A DNA stretch of 64,000 nucleotides from Varroa destructor (Eukaryota > Arthropoda > Arachnida > Mesostigmata > Varroidae). Under the pieces are notes generated by a model. That model was not told the DNA's origin. It was given only the letters and a program-made list of their open reading frames with translations, and made no database searches. The position numbers and the translations under genes are program-made. The stretch is taken from positions 13,290,229 to 13,354,228 of the forward strand of contig NW_019211456.1 in the NCBI RefSeq assembly GCF_002443255.2, given 5' to 3'. Numbering within the stretch: position 1 is the first letter of the stretch; each line of letters starts with the position of its first letter. Shown here in pieces: positions 13,461 through 28,400 of the stretch.

Positions 13461-16400
13461 CTAGAAAGTCAATGATTTCTATATGAAACGATTGTATCAT
13501 CTTGATTTTAAATCTCGTCTTGAACTCACTGTGAAGAATCTGCATACGCAAGAATAGCCGTGCTATCAATCAGTGTACAATCCCATTCGCTGTATGTTAC
13601 TCACAGAAGAAGACGGCGACGAAGTCATTCTCGTCAAGCAATTTTTCCAGCATTTTACGGTTAACCTCCTCGATTTCATCTTTAAGCTCGATATTTTCTT
13701 GAGCAGTAAGCCAAGCAAGAACTTTGTCTTCCTTTGTAAGGTCGCCTGCGGGTATACCATAACATCGATGTGACGCTCTGCATATTTAACAGTAGCACAT
13801 TATGCACGCCTCACATGAGATCATAAAACGATTAGTGATTTATTTCAATGGCTAGCCTCACCATCATAGATCGTTGCTCTGCCCTTGCGGAAATAAGCGA
13901 GCGAGGGAAATGTAGTTATGTCGAATTTAGCCGCTGAACTTAGGGAGTTGATTTTGACGAAGTCGATACCATATATATCCGCTTCGTCGTCAATATTCTC
14001 GAGTTCTTTTAGAGCCCGCTCACAGTCGTCGCAGTCTTCCTCCACTGTAACCATAAGGCGAAGCGTTCGCCGAACAGAAATGTTTAGCAGGCGTGATTTT
14101 CCTTTGGTACTCGTATCGTTATCTATGCATTTGACCCATAACTTGCCTCGGTATAACACCTGCAAGTTGCTATTGGGGTATGTGGCTACAAAAGTTTCGC
14201 GCGAAGAAATACTCTCCTCTAAATTTCTAAAAGGCATCGTACTCTAAATACTGGTTTGTAAACGTAGAAATATCCATTCGAACACAATATATAGGCACTG
14301 AAATACCATGTAACACACAAAACGTAGCTTAATCATGACCTTATCGGCCGTGAAATATGCTGTGAATGCTTACGAAATAGTACAGCTAGAAAAGGCGAAC
14401 TTTCGATAAGCCGATCAAGCATTTTCTCGTTGACTTCCTCAATTTCGCCTGCCAGCTCTCTATTGTCGTCATCTGTTAGCCACTCTAATACCTGCTCTTC
14501 ATTTTTCAGGTCTCCTGTAATAATTCGATAGAATATAAATCCAAGACTCACGATAAAATACAGGCTGTGATCGAGACACAACATAAGAAAATGCATTGAT
14601 TTTTTGAAAACGTGCAGAATAATAGTCAAACTCGTCGTTCCACAACCATAAACATATATACAAATTAAAAGTTCTGTTTTCACAAGAGATTATATGCTGC
14701 CTCTGATCCTCTAATGAGTCGTATCCTTGAGGGCTTAGTCATTTTGAGAACTATCTTTGAAATACCTTCAAATATGAGTGGATTTCCGTTGCGGAAATAT
14801 ACAAGTGCCGGGAAGGTTTTAATGCCATATCGTTTCGCGAGACCAACATCTTGAATCTTGACCACGTGGATACCGAAGAGATCCGTCTCGTCATCAATTC
14901 TCTCCAGCTCTGCTAGGGCCTGATCACATGCCCGGCAGTGCGATTTGTCTTTTCGGGGATGAAAATAGATCAATAGAGCAATTCTCTTAAATTAACGATT
15001 ACTGTAAGTCATTTAAAAAAGCACAATTTTTTTTTGCGAAGGCAAACTTTTTCGGTTGTTTGTTATACCATTATTGATAAGAAAGTGATCATCACTAACC
15101 AGAAGTGTGATCCTGCAAATCATTTTCGGATACGTCCCTGATGTAGCCGTTTAATAGGGTAAATATCAGTTACTTTAAGGAGCCGTTCAGAAAAAGGTTC
15201 TAACATTTGTACACGTCAATTTACGTACAGAAAAATACTCCAAGATATTGCGTATTCTCGAAAAGCTTTTCGAGCATGTCTCGGTTAACGGTTTCGATTG
15301 TGTCCTCGGTCTTTTGTGTGATGAGCCATTGAAGGACCTCCTCCTCTCCCGACAGGTCGCCTGTAAGGCATAGAAAAATCATGTCCACCACGACTGATGT
15401 CGTGCACTGAGCGTTTCAATTTGAAGACAAATATATTTTGTTCAGAATATGGTTTTGATTCGATCAGCGTTATTGCAAATACTACTTCACAAATAGGATA
15501 TATAAGTAGCACCCTTTCACGGCTTTGGAAAGCAAACTTTCTGTGCTGTGTTTACCAAAGGCTCTGACACCGTAAGAGTCTAATATGTTCTAATACTGAA
15601 AAGAGCATTGTGGCAGAGAATATTTCTTTTAAATGTGTATTGTGAAATATAAACAGGGTCTATCTTACGCAAAGCACTTGCCTTGCCCCCCACGCTTAGT
15701 TCCTTTATTTTCTTAAATGATCATTTTGCTAAATCTGCCATCAACGATCAGAAACGCTTATATCAATAATTTTTAAGACATAATACGAAGGATTTTTCTC
15801 GATTACATTATTTAAATCGGTTTCTTTTATGTTCGATTTTAGAACGGAAAGAATGTTTTACTAAAATACAGAAACAGAGAAGTTTTCGTAATAAGTTAGC
15901 GAATGTCATCTGGTTCTGACTGTACCCCAATGGACGCTGACACAACAGTGAGTCACCACCCAGTTTGACATGGGTCACGTATCTGAATCTGGATATACTC
16001 ACAACATATTTCCGTATAATTTTTAAAAGTCTTTCTCAAAGACACCGAATTCAGGTATACGTCATAAGTCTGTTGACGCACGATCGTTTTAACGTAAAAG
16101 AAAAATGAACAGTTCGAAAGCAAGAGAATAAAAAAACAAATTTAAGCTATAACAAAAAAATCACGGGTACCGTCTTTGTCATCAAGTTGTTAGAGACATG
16201 ATTAGGAAGAAATGCATCTAACTATGGCCCAAAGAGCAATGTAGAGTGAAAATATGTTGACAAAACTATGTCTTAGTCAGCCTCAAAAATTATTATCCAA
16301 CCAACTTTGTCTTTCGGTCTGTGCATACTATAGCACAACGTGAAAAATGATTTGTTCGTCGAAAAACATAACTATATTTAAATAATCATGAAATATCCTT

Positions 16401-19400
16401 TTATAATTCACTCTACTTATTGGCTAATTTCAACATTTGGTGGGATGCTATTATTGAAGCTTGAGAATGATTGCAAACCTTCGTAAATGTTGGGGATGCT
16501 GTGTTCGAAATAAACAAGACTTGGATATCTCCTAATGCCAAGCTCCTTAGCCACGGTGTGATCACAACTTTTGACAAACTTGATTCCGTGCCTCTCCGTA
16601 TCGTCGTCGATGTTTTCTAGTTCCTCTAGAATCTTCCGACACTCTTCGCAGTCAACTTTCTCTTCATCTTCATTCAGGCCATCACAGTCATCACGGTCAG
16701 CATGATAAGACGCACGGAAGTCAAGCAACAACATAACACACTGACGTTAGTTTCACGCACCATCAAAGGACCCATTGAGACTAAAAATCGAAAAGCCTTT
16801 TTGGTAAAAATAAAACCAAGGTTGAAAAATCCCTATGACAGCGTGAACCATAAGCATATCTTTGATGAGCAGTTACTTTTCAACACACTTTCGATCCTAA
16901 CATCAACAAAATAGAAATAACACAATAGAACCTATTGATCCACGCCCAGCCTGTCCACTACTTGTACGAATCTAAGAATCCGACCCGGGCAGCTACCCGA
17001 ATACACAAGTGCTCGCTGTCTTTCTACATAACTGCGCATCAAACTAAAAAACGAAAACCTCACTTTATGCACTGTTAATAGCCGGTTAACGTTCATGAGA
17101 AAAAAACGTGTGCAACGAAAAAAGCCTAAGCAACTTCAAGCTTGACGGTGTCAGCTGCTCCTGCACAATATCCACAGGTCTCAGTACGAAAAACAGATAT
17201 ATAGAGCAAGCGTACATGCTCACCACTAGCACGCTAGTACTATGCACCAGGGACAGCAGTGGACACAAAAAACTAGTAAAACATAGAAGAAACAATTACA
17301 AAACACTAAATCTAAAATGGGAAAATTGTCCATGATGATGGAAAGATATGACGCCTTATTTTTGCGTCTTATCTATCTATCTATCGCAGTATTATCACTA
17401 AATTGCAATTAAAAAAAGAAAAAAAAAACAACTGATTTAATATGAATATCAGTATTCTGTTCTATACACGCAACAGCGATCAGAGGCGATCATGGCGCTT
17501 ATTAGCGAACCCCTTCGCTTGATGTGTGTGAAGGTTAGACCGCGTGAAGAACTAAAAAGATGTGCGTAATGTGCGAAGCAGAACATATAAATAAATAAAG
17601 AGAAGTCGTGTCCGATCAGGCTAATAAATGAAGTAATCAAACGTTCTACCGGTGTTCAACTCAACTAGTGGTAATGACAGCATGGCCAATAAACATCACC
17701 GACTAGCAAAGTTTACCTGTCGTCGTATATTGGTGAGCACCACTTGAAGACGTTTTAGGTAAAAACAGAATAAAAGGACGAATAAATAAGCAGGCGAAGG
17801 AAAAGCGTATTGCTCAATAAAAGGTTGTCAAATATTCATCGGAGGGGGAGTTGCCTCCAAGTTCGGACCCCTGACTAACTACACTACACAGATAATTGGC
17901 CATTAATGAGACCTCTCTCTGGGATGAAATAACCACAAAACTCAAACGAACAGTTGATCATAAACCAAACGGTGCCTTGTTAGTTCGAAACGTCACAGAA
18001 CGGAAATATTCGCTATCCTGATTAGATACAACAACGCGAAAGTTGTCCCTAAAAAAAACTTCCGCAAAAAACTTAAACCTACCCGGATTCTGTGCTGAAC
18101 CGTCACACTTCAGGCATTTTCGGTTGTCTTGTCCAAACGATAACCGAGGAACAAAAACAATCAGTCTGTGATTAGACATCTTGCCAGGTTCAAAAATACT
18201 ATCCATTTACATAAGCTATGTGGAACATAGAAGGGCAAATTTTTTTTAATTATTTTGCATGGGTAGGTAAAAAGCTAAACGAGTAGGCGAACTAAATGTG
18301 GTTCCATTATATTCTGAATAAAGATCAAGTTAGGGTAGAGTCTTTTTTATTAGTAACGTTGGCTGTCATCATATGTGGCGTGGGTCCATTGGTGATCATC
18401 GACAGACCACTCCGCTGTTGTATCAGATAATTTTTTAGGTTCAGCTTTTAGGGCAATTGGATTTTGATTATCTATAGCTTTCGCTTAAACTTGAAATTTC
18501 AACTTTTCAATTTTTTGCTTGTTCGGGCTTCAGATCAGTTTCTTAGAGCTGCTCGTCAACGGCAGTTTGTTACAAAAATGCTAACTCGGCGTGGTATCGA
18601 TTTTGCTGGGAAAAATTCAAAATCAATTATAGAAGCTGTGACGCGCACCATTAGAGCAATTGACGAAAGTAATGAACGCTGACCCTCCGCGTCGAGGAAT
18701 GTCCTATCATTAAATTATCATTGCTTCAGTCTGTCGAATGCGGCTGTTGTTTTTGGATGTTTTTGGCATCGTTATGAAACACACATTTCTGTATGGTTCT
18801 GATGTATAAGAGGATGGCAACAGTCTTACATCTTACAAATGAGGCACTTGCCATCGATTAGGAATCGTACCATACCCCTTAAGTAGCAGCTATGGCTGGA
18901 ACGAATATTGGATTTTTGATTCTACGACTGTTTAAAAGCTCTATCAAGTGTAAGGCAAAACTACGCTTGCTGTATCGGGTTATGATTTCCTTAAAACAAA
19001 TTCCTTAAAACAGATTCCATTAAAACAAAATAATCTACACTGCCGCTATCTTAACCGCGTCTAGCTCTGCGTTTGAGGAACTCTGAGGAAAGACGATGCA
19101 CAGACACCTGCGCGTGCACTTACAGAAATAGCAGGCGACCGATGGTGCCTCCTTGATGATATTCCGTAGTTCGTCTCCCACCAACTCTTCAATACGCTCC
19201 GAATCTGGGTTCTTCTGAAGAAGCATCCATTCAAGCATATTCTCTCCGGTACGGAAATCACCCGCATAAATTACTGGATCACTGTGAAATGTATCGCACA
19301 TTTCTTAAGCCAAGCTTGAGTGTTTCCCCGTTCTTCCTTTCACTTCGCTACCAAATCTAAATGGCTAAATAGATTTTTGACGAGTCTAACGACTCCCTTG

Positions 19401-22400
19401 GCGCCCTTTTCTAGCTTATACTAACTATAACGAGAGAAATCGCAATGACTGCTGCACGATACGGCTATGCTATTCAGTAATGGCGACTAAATGCGACAAG
19501 AACCAAATAATCCACGAATAACTGTGTGGGAATTTAATGACTATAATAACAAAACTTCCAATTCAACTGTGTTTAACATAGAAATGGTTGGGTTCTATAT
19601 TGTGAAGAAAAAAGGGCACCTTGTTCCCTGATTTATCCAACAAGTGGCGTTTATCTTGTCAGAGCCCAGCCGTCATAGTATCACGTAGTGCATAACACGT
19701 CGGCCCAGTATTATCCAGAGCTCCCTATTTAGTGCAAATTACTCCATCGATGCATTGCATCTTTCGCTCTACGTTTAGGCGTATCATTCGACAGAAAAGC
19801 GATCCTATTTGGAAATTATAGAGGCTAGATATAAGAAGGTGATTATATGATTAGAAATGCTTAAGGAGCTCTAGTTCTTTCTTGCTTTGGTCAAAGTAGG
19901 ACCTCGCTTTCTTGGCTGCATCAAGAAAGCCAGGTCCTACTTTTTACTCTGACCTTGCTCGATTACTACCAATAGGATGCCTCATTATATCCCTTTTTTT
20001 TTTAAATCTTATCATCGATTTGTGTATGTTACGAGCGACCGCCAAAAGTAACAGCACAAAGATTGTCACAGATTTTTCAACCCACACTGAGCTTTACTTT
20101 CAAATACGCCTACGGCCTACGAAATATCCTGTCCTGACTATCGGCAGTCGCTAGCTAGATCCTGTGAATTATGAAAGTAAGCCATAATTGTTACATTGGC
20201 ATCTTCAATTATTTACTTCAAGAGCTCAGAAACTCTCCTTGCGAACGATAGGCAATATCACCTGTGGCACAGTAGTAGACAATGTCGCAATCGTGATCGA
20301 AACAACGAAAACATTAAGAGTTCACTTACGGTTCGTCTTTGCGAAAGAACAGAAAAGCGGGAAGGGCGTAAACACCATACTTTCTTGCCAGTTGTACATC
20401 GTCGATTTTCACCATTTTAATTTGTTCGGCATCAGCATCGTCGTCGATTCGTTCGAGTTCCTCCAGGACCCGTGAACACTGTTTGCATGTCGTCTTGCTA
20501 TCTACAATGGCCAACATTTTTCGAGAAGGACAAAAAGGCAATTGTACGATAATGCTGATTGTATTTTCTAGAACTTTCTTAAATGAAGTCTGTGGCATAA
20601 GTCTGCCGACGGAGGAACCAAGTCGATTGACGATAGATACTCTCTATCGAATGGACTGGTTACAACGATCGTCACGCAGACCGTAAGGCACGGTATACTC
20701 TATCACAGCAGGGTGAGCAGATTGCTAGAATGGCTGATGCAGGATAGTGCGACAGTCGTCATTATTATATTTAGCCAGTGCCATTTGTTGCACGATCCGT
20801 GCCGTACGACATTGAATCTGACGAGACAATTTTTCAGTATATGTGGAAATAATTATAGACCTATAGCTCGTTTCTTGGGAAAGTCGTAAGGGGTTTTGGC
20901 TATTCACGAAGTAAACGCCTAGGCTCATTATAAAACAAAGCCTGAAACACTATGAAATAAAAAATCTACATCTTGAAAACTACATAAGGGCAGCAACAGC
21001 CCTCCTCCTGGTCTGTATTTCTCCATGGTCATCAAGAATTTAAATATTTTCTTTCGATTTTTTCCGGAAAAATTACAACCGTAGTTGCCTTTCAGCAGTC
21101 ATCAATTGGGAATTCGAAGAGAGGCGCTTTTAGCAAAACAGAACGTTTTACTGCACTCGAGAAGCCCGATGGCCAAAGAGACTAAGAATGTGACTACTGC
21201 AGGTGAAAAATTTGCGTACGTGTTAGGCCTATACTTGGTCCATTCTGTACCGAACGGGGCAAAGTATTCCGTTCAACAAAAAAAAAAAAAAGAAAAAAAA
21301 AACACTATATCAATAAGCGTAAAAATTGGGTACTTTCCATCTAATTTTTTTACCTGCCAGAACGCACAGGAGAGCATTTTAGTAATACGAGCTAAAAACG
21401 AGCATTTTGGCCGTTAGCTGTTGCAGTCGTTAATATGCTATAGGAGAGTTCGAAGTGTGGCAGGCAATAGGCGAGATACACATGAGGGCAATTCAAGGAA
21501 AAGCCCAACTAGAATTGCTTCAACTGACTTGTAAAGCACTTAGACATCGCTCCAGGTGCGTGAAAATTCTCCCTGGAAATAACAACTATGCCGAGTACAC
21601 AACGTGTACAAGCCGTTTGCATCTCTGCTTGAAAAACACTTTAGACATCTTAGCGAATTATCGTTAAGAACGTCCCTCTATACTTAATCTCTGCCCCGGA
21701 CAGGCAATGGCGGATTTAGTCATCATAAGACTGCTCTTTTATGACGTAAGTATTTTATTTAGATATAAAGCACTAGTATATATAATATAAAGTACGCAAT
21801 AAATGTATAAAAGGCAGTAAACCATAGTAGTTGTCAAAGTTTTGGATAGCTTCCGAAATTCGATTAGTCATAGAACAGACCAAAAAGATCAACAAAGTCA
21901 GACAGATCGTCCACAGGTTTTAGCTACTTACGTTTATATAGGCCCGTGTCATATATTCAACATTATCAGATATGCTATTTCTAGAAAGAAACCAAAAATA
22001 GCACTTTAATTAGGGCAAACATCTTAACGTGCTGCGTCGTCTATCATTGCGATGACCATGCATCTTACCGCCTACACAGAACGTAGCAACGCCCTTATAG
22101 TTCGACATGTCTCAGTCGACTAAGGTATAGATCAATGATGGCTTTGGGCCATATCTGATCAATCGTCATGAATATATGTAACATATTTAGCACCTATTTT
22201 TCAGAGTCAAAAACGTCTTTTGGTAGAGACCATGGGGTCTACATGTTTACACAGTTTAGAATGTAGGTGTAAGTAGATAGTCTATTTTCCATATTATACT
22301 TTCCAAGATTCCAAGCGGAACTTTCCACGTAATAGGTTCATATATCAATTAAGTAGCAAGGTCGACTTCGTATAAACGTTTCGACTTACAGAAAAAGACC

Positions 22401-25400
22401 GCCAGCGATTCGACCTTGCCCAGCATCCTTTCAAACATTCGCTTATTAACGCGCTCAATCGCATCGTCCATCTCCATATTTTCGGGATTTGTCAACCATT
22501 CCAACACTTCTTCTGGATCATACAGATCACCTGAAATGTTTATATTAAATTTATCTCATAAGGTAGACTTTAGCGAAACAGGTTTGTTTTTTTGTGGGAG
22601 ATTTTTTCAAATATATAAAAGTTCTCTGGATGTTTATTACGCATATCAAACGAATCCACATAAATTGATTAATTTGCGTAGTACAAAAGAAGTCGTTCCG
22701 AACTCGAAGCTGCTTGCAAACTCATCGCACATACGGCTGCACCGAAAGCACCCTTTGCATACCGGTAAACTTTATGTGCTTGCCATGACGAAAATAGGCA
22801 AGCCCTGGTGGGTCTCGGATGCCGTACTTTTTGGCCATTAGATGGTCTACCATCGCAACGAGATGGACTTCATAATCAGCGCAGTCGTCATCGATATTTT
22901 CAAGCGCTTTTAAGATCTCTTGGCTTTCTTCATCACGGGCTTTGTCTGAAATCATCAAATGCAACCAATAGAACTCATCGTAAATAGAAGGTCAATTCAT
23001 TACTAGGGGTTCAGGTCATGATCGGATGATTCGTCAAAAACAATAAATATATGTCATAAAAAACAAAGAAGAATGTCCAGATCTGGGAAGAAGGTCATTA
23101 GCCTGACAAATACAATTCGATACGTTTCATTAAGCTGCGAGGTGGCACCTCGTAGATGGGCTACTATATAGAGGGCTATAGGAGCTTAATAAGACACGCC
23201 GTACTTAATATTGTCAAATATGCTTTTTTGTTCCGCGTTTTCAGATAAGACTATTCATATATAAGATTTATATTAATGATAATTGGACTCGTAAGCTAAA
23301 GAATAAATAGCGCTTCAAAGCGAAGCTTGCTTACAGAAAAATACGGCAAGGTAATCGGTCTCTTCGATCATCCGATTAAGCATATCGCGATTAATATTTT
23401 CGATCGTGTCCTCAGTTCGCTGCTTGATCAACCAGTCGAGTACTGCATCCTCGTTGGTAAGGTCACCTGGGAAACATCGAGAGAAACAACGAGCTTTCTG
23501 TAAGGCGTCTGCGCCGATCTATCTATTTGTTTTTAACTAGAGTGCTAAGAGAAATAAACAATCTTGTTTATAACTAATTAATTTGTTCATTGCGCTTCAT
23601 GAACTTTATTCTAGTCGACCACTCAGTTATGTTTCATAGTACTTCTAGGGTTCTCTTAAATGGCAGAAGTACACTGCATTGATCACAAACCGAAGTAGAT
23701 GCTGGGTGAATGGTTTTCGAAGTAGACCAAAGAAGGCACCTCCGTTACGCCTAATTCTTTGGCATACTCCATGTCGTCCGTTTTGACAAAGTAGATTCCG
23801 TATTTATCTGTATCATCATCGATGTTTTCCAGTTCCTCGAGAATCTTGTCACAGGTCTGGCAGTCCGCAGTGTCTGTCAGTCAGTCGGGATACAACAAAC
23901 TTAATTTTGGTAATAGGCGACTTACAGTACTACTAGTGTATTTCAACCGAGCCAGCATTTAACAACTATCTTGAGAAATTCGTTTTTTAAACCCTTGTGT
24001 ATGCATGCACGTGCGCGAAACTCGTTGCAGTGGAGAGAAGCTGATTATACTGACAAAACACAACGGTGACAGCCTCCATTTGGTCAAGCAGCATCTCAAG
24101 CATGGGCCTATCGACATCTTCTATTTCATCCACAGATGCGCGCTCTTTTTGCTGAGTAATCCACGAAAGTACCTGCAGCATACTCATTTAAACATTTTCA
24201 TATTTTAAGCCCATTGCAATATTATAAGGGAAATATCTGTTTGCGCAGTCATCATAGAACAGGTAAGCTAGAAAACACCGTTATCCTATTTCAGGACAAA
24301 ATTAGGCTAGAATAATAGAGCTCTGTTATCGACTGTTTCTATTGTACTTTAACCACTTTAACTGTGCTATTACAGCTGACTTACGGCATCCTCGTCCATT
24401 AGATCTCCGACGTAGTACTGGGGAAACTTCTTCCTAAAGAATATAACAGCGGGAAAGCTCTCGATGTCGTAGGCCCTCGCTACCTTGACGTCGTTTACGC
24501 GAACAAAGTCAACATCCATGGCTTCCGCCTCATCATCGATGGTTTCTAGCTCAGCCAGGACTTTTTCGCACTGTGAACATTTGTCCTTTGCTGTGATATT
24601 GCCAAACATTGTTATAATTACTATTGATCCATCAGCCAACCGTAGTCCGCTCAGACATGACAATGCATAAAAGCTATGCGAGTAAAGATAATTCCCACTC
24701 GGACATACTTACTGAACAATACAGCAACGAAATCATTGTTTTCAATAAGTTTTGAGAGCATCTTTTGGTTGATCTGCTCGATGGTGTCGGGGATGTCCAA
24801 GGTATCCTCACTTGTCAGCCACCTGAGCAGCTCGTCTTCATCTTCCATGTCACCTTTAAACGAAATTGCCATCATCATTAGCATTAAGGCCATGCAGTGA
24901 AAGGGTTATAGAGCACCTGTATGTTGAACGAGAAATGCATTAAATTAAAGAGATTAGTATTATTGTCATTATGAAATAGAGTCGTTATGCTGATAATTAG
25001 TAAAAAAGCCAATTTTGTCTCAACAAAGGCGACCCTCGTTTGCAAGGAGTGAATAGGCCGCAGCTCATTGTTCGATTCTACACATATATATATATATAGA
25101 GATTGACGTTAAGATATGGCAATGACCTTTCAATTAAATGTGTGAAACAAGATTAAATCTTTCCCAGCCATTTGCAAGTTCCAAGATGGCACATGTGTAA
25201 CTGCTGCTTATATGACACCGCAGTTACACGTAGTCCGTCCTTGACTGAATAAAACGGGACCAAATATTAACCTGACCTTTGTCCTAGATTTAGAGTACGT
25301 GTAAACAACTCTGGCTGAAATTCACTCCTAGCCAAAAGGTCAAAAGTATTGTTTGGTGCTCAGCAGGTTCTCAGTTACGTGTTCCGCTGTTGAGACCCAA

Positions 25401-28400
25401 CCTGCTCTGATCGAGCCTTTGCATTGGCACCTCAGTACTTAGCGGCAAACAGCGGAGTTACGCTAAGCAGTTTGTTATTACTAACAACAAATCGGAATTC
25501 GGGTCTTTATAATATAATCGCTTCCCTTATTACGTAGAAAACATAACATAAACGTGCATTAAATGAGTCTTGGAAAATCTCTGGTGTTATTGAATAAGGC
25601 TGTTAACATCTGGCAGTCTGCTAGAAGCAGGATAATTTTAGCCGTTGAGGGTTGGGTACTTGAAAATGTCAAAACATGTACACACTTTTGATGGCATCGT
25701 TTGCTATCGTGCTTAGGCCGGATCATGTGTATTTAGTTGATCTAAATTCGTCAGATATTCTAAATTACTAGTGATTTGTACACTCACGTAGCAGTCAGTG
25801 TGATAAGCATAGATCTCAGCAATATAATACGAAGAAAGCTGAATGGTAAGCGAAACCGCTGTAGTATCGGTGTGACTGTCGAGAAGCAGGCAGAAAGCGT
25901 AAAGAGAAGGACGTCCTGCGCCAGGCTGGGCGCAGGTTGAACAGCTGTTGGATAGCTGGAAACATCCGAGAGTGATGCTCCATTCGTTAAGCAGTAGTAG
26001 TTCTAGCGGTTGTAATTTTGGTAGCAATAACAGATTAAATAGCAGTGCAGTAGGACACAGAAGATAAGGCGAGCCAGATAGACATATATTTATTCGATTA
26101 GAGTTTCCTATCTAGTTTCGATCAGTTCAGTCGGCGATGCAGCTCGATCCGTCGAGACATACGCCACGCCACCGAACTTTTGCTGTTTTCCCTTTCGGTA
26201 TACACTCACTCTCCCTTAACGGATTTTTGCGAGAGCCTCGAATCAATCGCACTCCAAGCTTCTGCTTTTTCTTGCAGAGCGGATTAACTGGTGAAGTATT
26301 GCAGCTTTTTTTATAGGGTCGCACTGATATTTCGTCGTGTCTGTTGCGTCCTAGTTTCAAGTCATCGGAAGTGCTAGATTTTCTATTGGACTCCGCACCA
26401 TTTTCTGCCGCTTCGTCCGCATTTGTCTTAAGCGTATTTTCGTAGGACAACATAAGAACGTTGCAAAACGACGAGGAGACGATGACGGGCTTTTTTCGAA
26501 CGGCTTTATCATCACATGCTGAGAACTTAACTAAGTCCTGATGCTGTTTTTCATAGTTAATTTTGCCGTCCTTGTTCAGGTTCTCAAGTGGAGTGCCTTC
26601 GGGTGCGGGACATCGCGCTCTTTGGCAAGAGGCCCGAAGTTCGTCGCCGAGTTCCGACGACGCAAGGCGGAAGCCGACAGTCACACCGAGCCATTGAAGC
26701 ACCTGGCACGCGGCGTATGTACAGCCTACAAGAACAACCGACCCGGCAGACGGTGCTCAGGGTTAAAAGGGTTCATTAGCAGAGGCTACACAAACATGCA
26801 GATTAGTCACTGATCAGTAGTCGAACTGCGTTAATCGGAAACAAAAAGGAAGCAGTAATATTAATGTGGACCAAATTTTAACTTACAAAACTCAGGAATA
26901 AATAAACATATATATATATATATATATATGTATATAGTATCGCAAAAGGCCGTAGAATTACGGAACAACTCACTCAGAAGCAGGAAATATCTAAAAAACG
27001 TAATATATATATATACACACATATATATTTTTCGTCGCTAACATTGGAATAAAATTTTTTTCTACGCACCTTTTTAATGGGTGCCTTCGTTTTTACCTAT
27101 GCGGACATCCATAGCTGCTAAGTTTAAATACACTCTAGTAACCTCTAAGTCCTGCACGAGTCGCCGAGTCGAAATTACATTTCTATTCCATATTAAAGGT
27201 AAAAATTAACTTATTTCCATTATATGGGTTGACTGATCCTGTGCAGTTTGCAGTCAGATAACTAGTCTTGCCAGGTCTACAGAAAAGATGAACTAAATTT
27301 AATCTGAAGTGCATACGTACCCCGGAATTTGTTTGACAGTTATTTGGGTTTTTCTCTCAAATGAATCCTTTTCTACAATGTATGTTGTGTGCTAGGTTTT
27401 TCAACAAAATGGCTAGTTAGTTAAACTGGACGAATTATAGATATGGATCCCACAGAAGACACAACGTCATATTACGAAGATCCAATCAACTATGGAACTA
27501 AAAAATGGAACCCTTTTAGTAAGCCTTTTAAAAATGAATTTGTCTCATTGAAAAGGAAATCGTGCCGCGATGCTGCCTACTGAAAATAGTTAATGGCATG
27601 TTTACACTATTGTCCCTTTATTAAACTCACCCTTATATACCATAGGCTGGCCGTTTCTGAATAGCACGATCGCTGGAAGTTTCGTGACACCAGCCGTTTT
27701 TCTCGCGAATTTTGTGTCATCAGTCGTTACGAACACGACACCGTGATCGTCCGATTCATCGTCGATTTTCTCCAGCTCAGACAGAATTGACGGGCATTCC
27801 TTGCAGTTATCGGGAGCTACGTACCAAATTGAGGGCGTTCGTTAGACACAACGGTATAGGGCAAAGTTTAGCCTCTACTGGTATTATTATAGCCTAACCG
27901 AATCCTCTTTTGTAACCTATTTCCTCTAGGGAAGTTTTCAGCTTCACAGCAGTTATATAATGACGAAGTATACTACCATAGAATTAGATTTTACCAATTT
28001 GCTTAAGTCAAAGTTAATTACATACCATAAAATACGAGAACATATTCTCTTTCTTTTACTAACAAACTGAGCATTTCCTCAGTGACTTCCTCAATTGTGT
28101 CCTCCTGAGCTTGCTTAATAATCCATTTCAGTGCCTTATCTTCATTATGGAGATCGCCCTCGTAAACACTAGGTATTTCTTCCTCAAAATAAACTAGGGC
28201 TGGTAGCTCGTCAAGAATGCCAAAGTCTTTGGCAATTGAGTCATCATCAATCTTGACGAATGGAATGCCTAACTTGTCAAGATCGTCGTCAATGTTTTCC
28301 AAATCGTCGAGAACGTCCTTGGATGTGTCGACGTCCTTGTCAACTGCAAAAATACCACAAACTTGTCTGATAGTTTTTTTTTGGGGGCGGGGGGGGGGGT

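Noticed and set aside
17958..18206. 82-codon minus-strand frame opening MDSIFEPGKM
   Set aside because: It looks somewhat protein-like but has no thioredoxin similarity and no matching splice phases; left out as unsupported.
22416..22841. 141-codon plus-strand frame
   Set aside because: Antisense shadow of the module 11 exons, whose minus-strand frame and splice sites are clear.
25713..26027. 104-codon minus-strand frame after exon 13a
   Set aside because: It lies beyond the AATAAA at 26.09 kb, has no ATG in good context and shows no domain.
25713..26725. Independent intron-nested gene instead of an alternative last exon
   Set aside because: The frame has no early ATG, and its start matches a B exon in phase and spacing, so splicing from gene 1 is the simpler reading; kept open in the feature entry.
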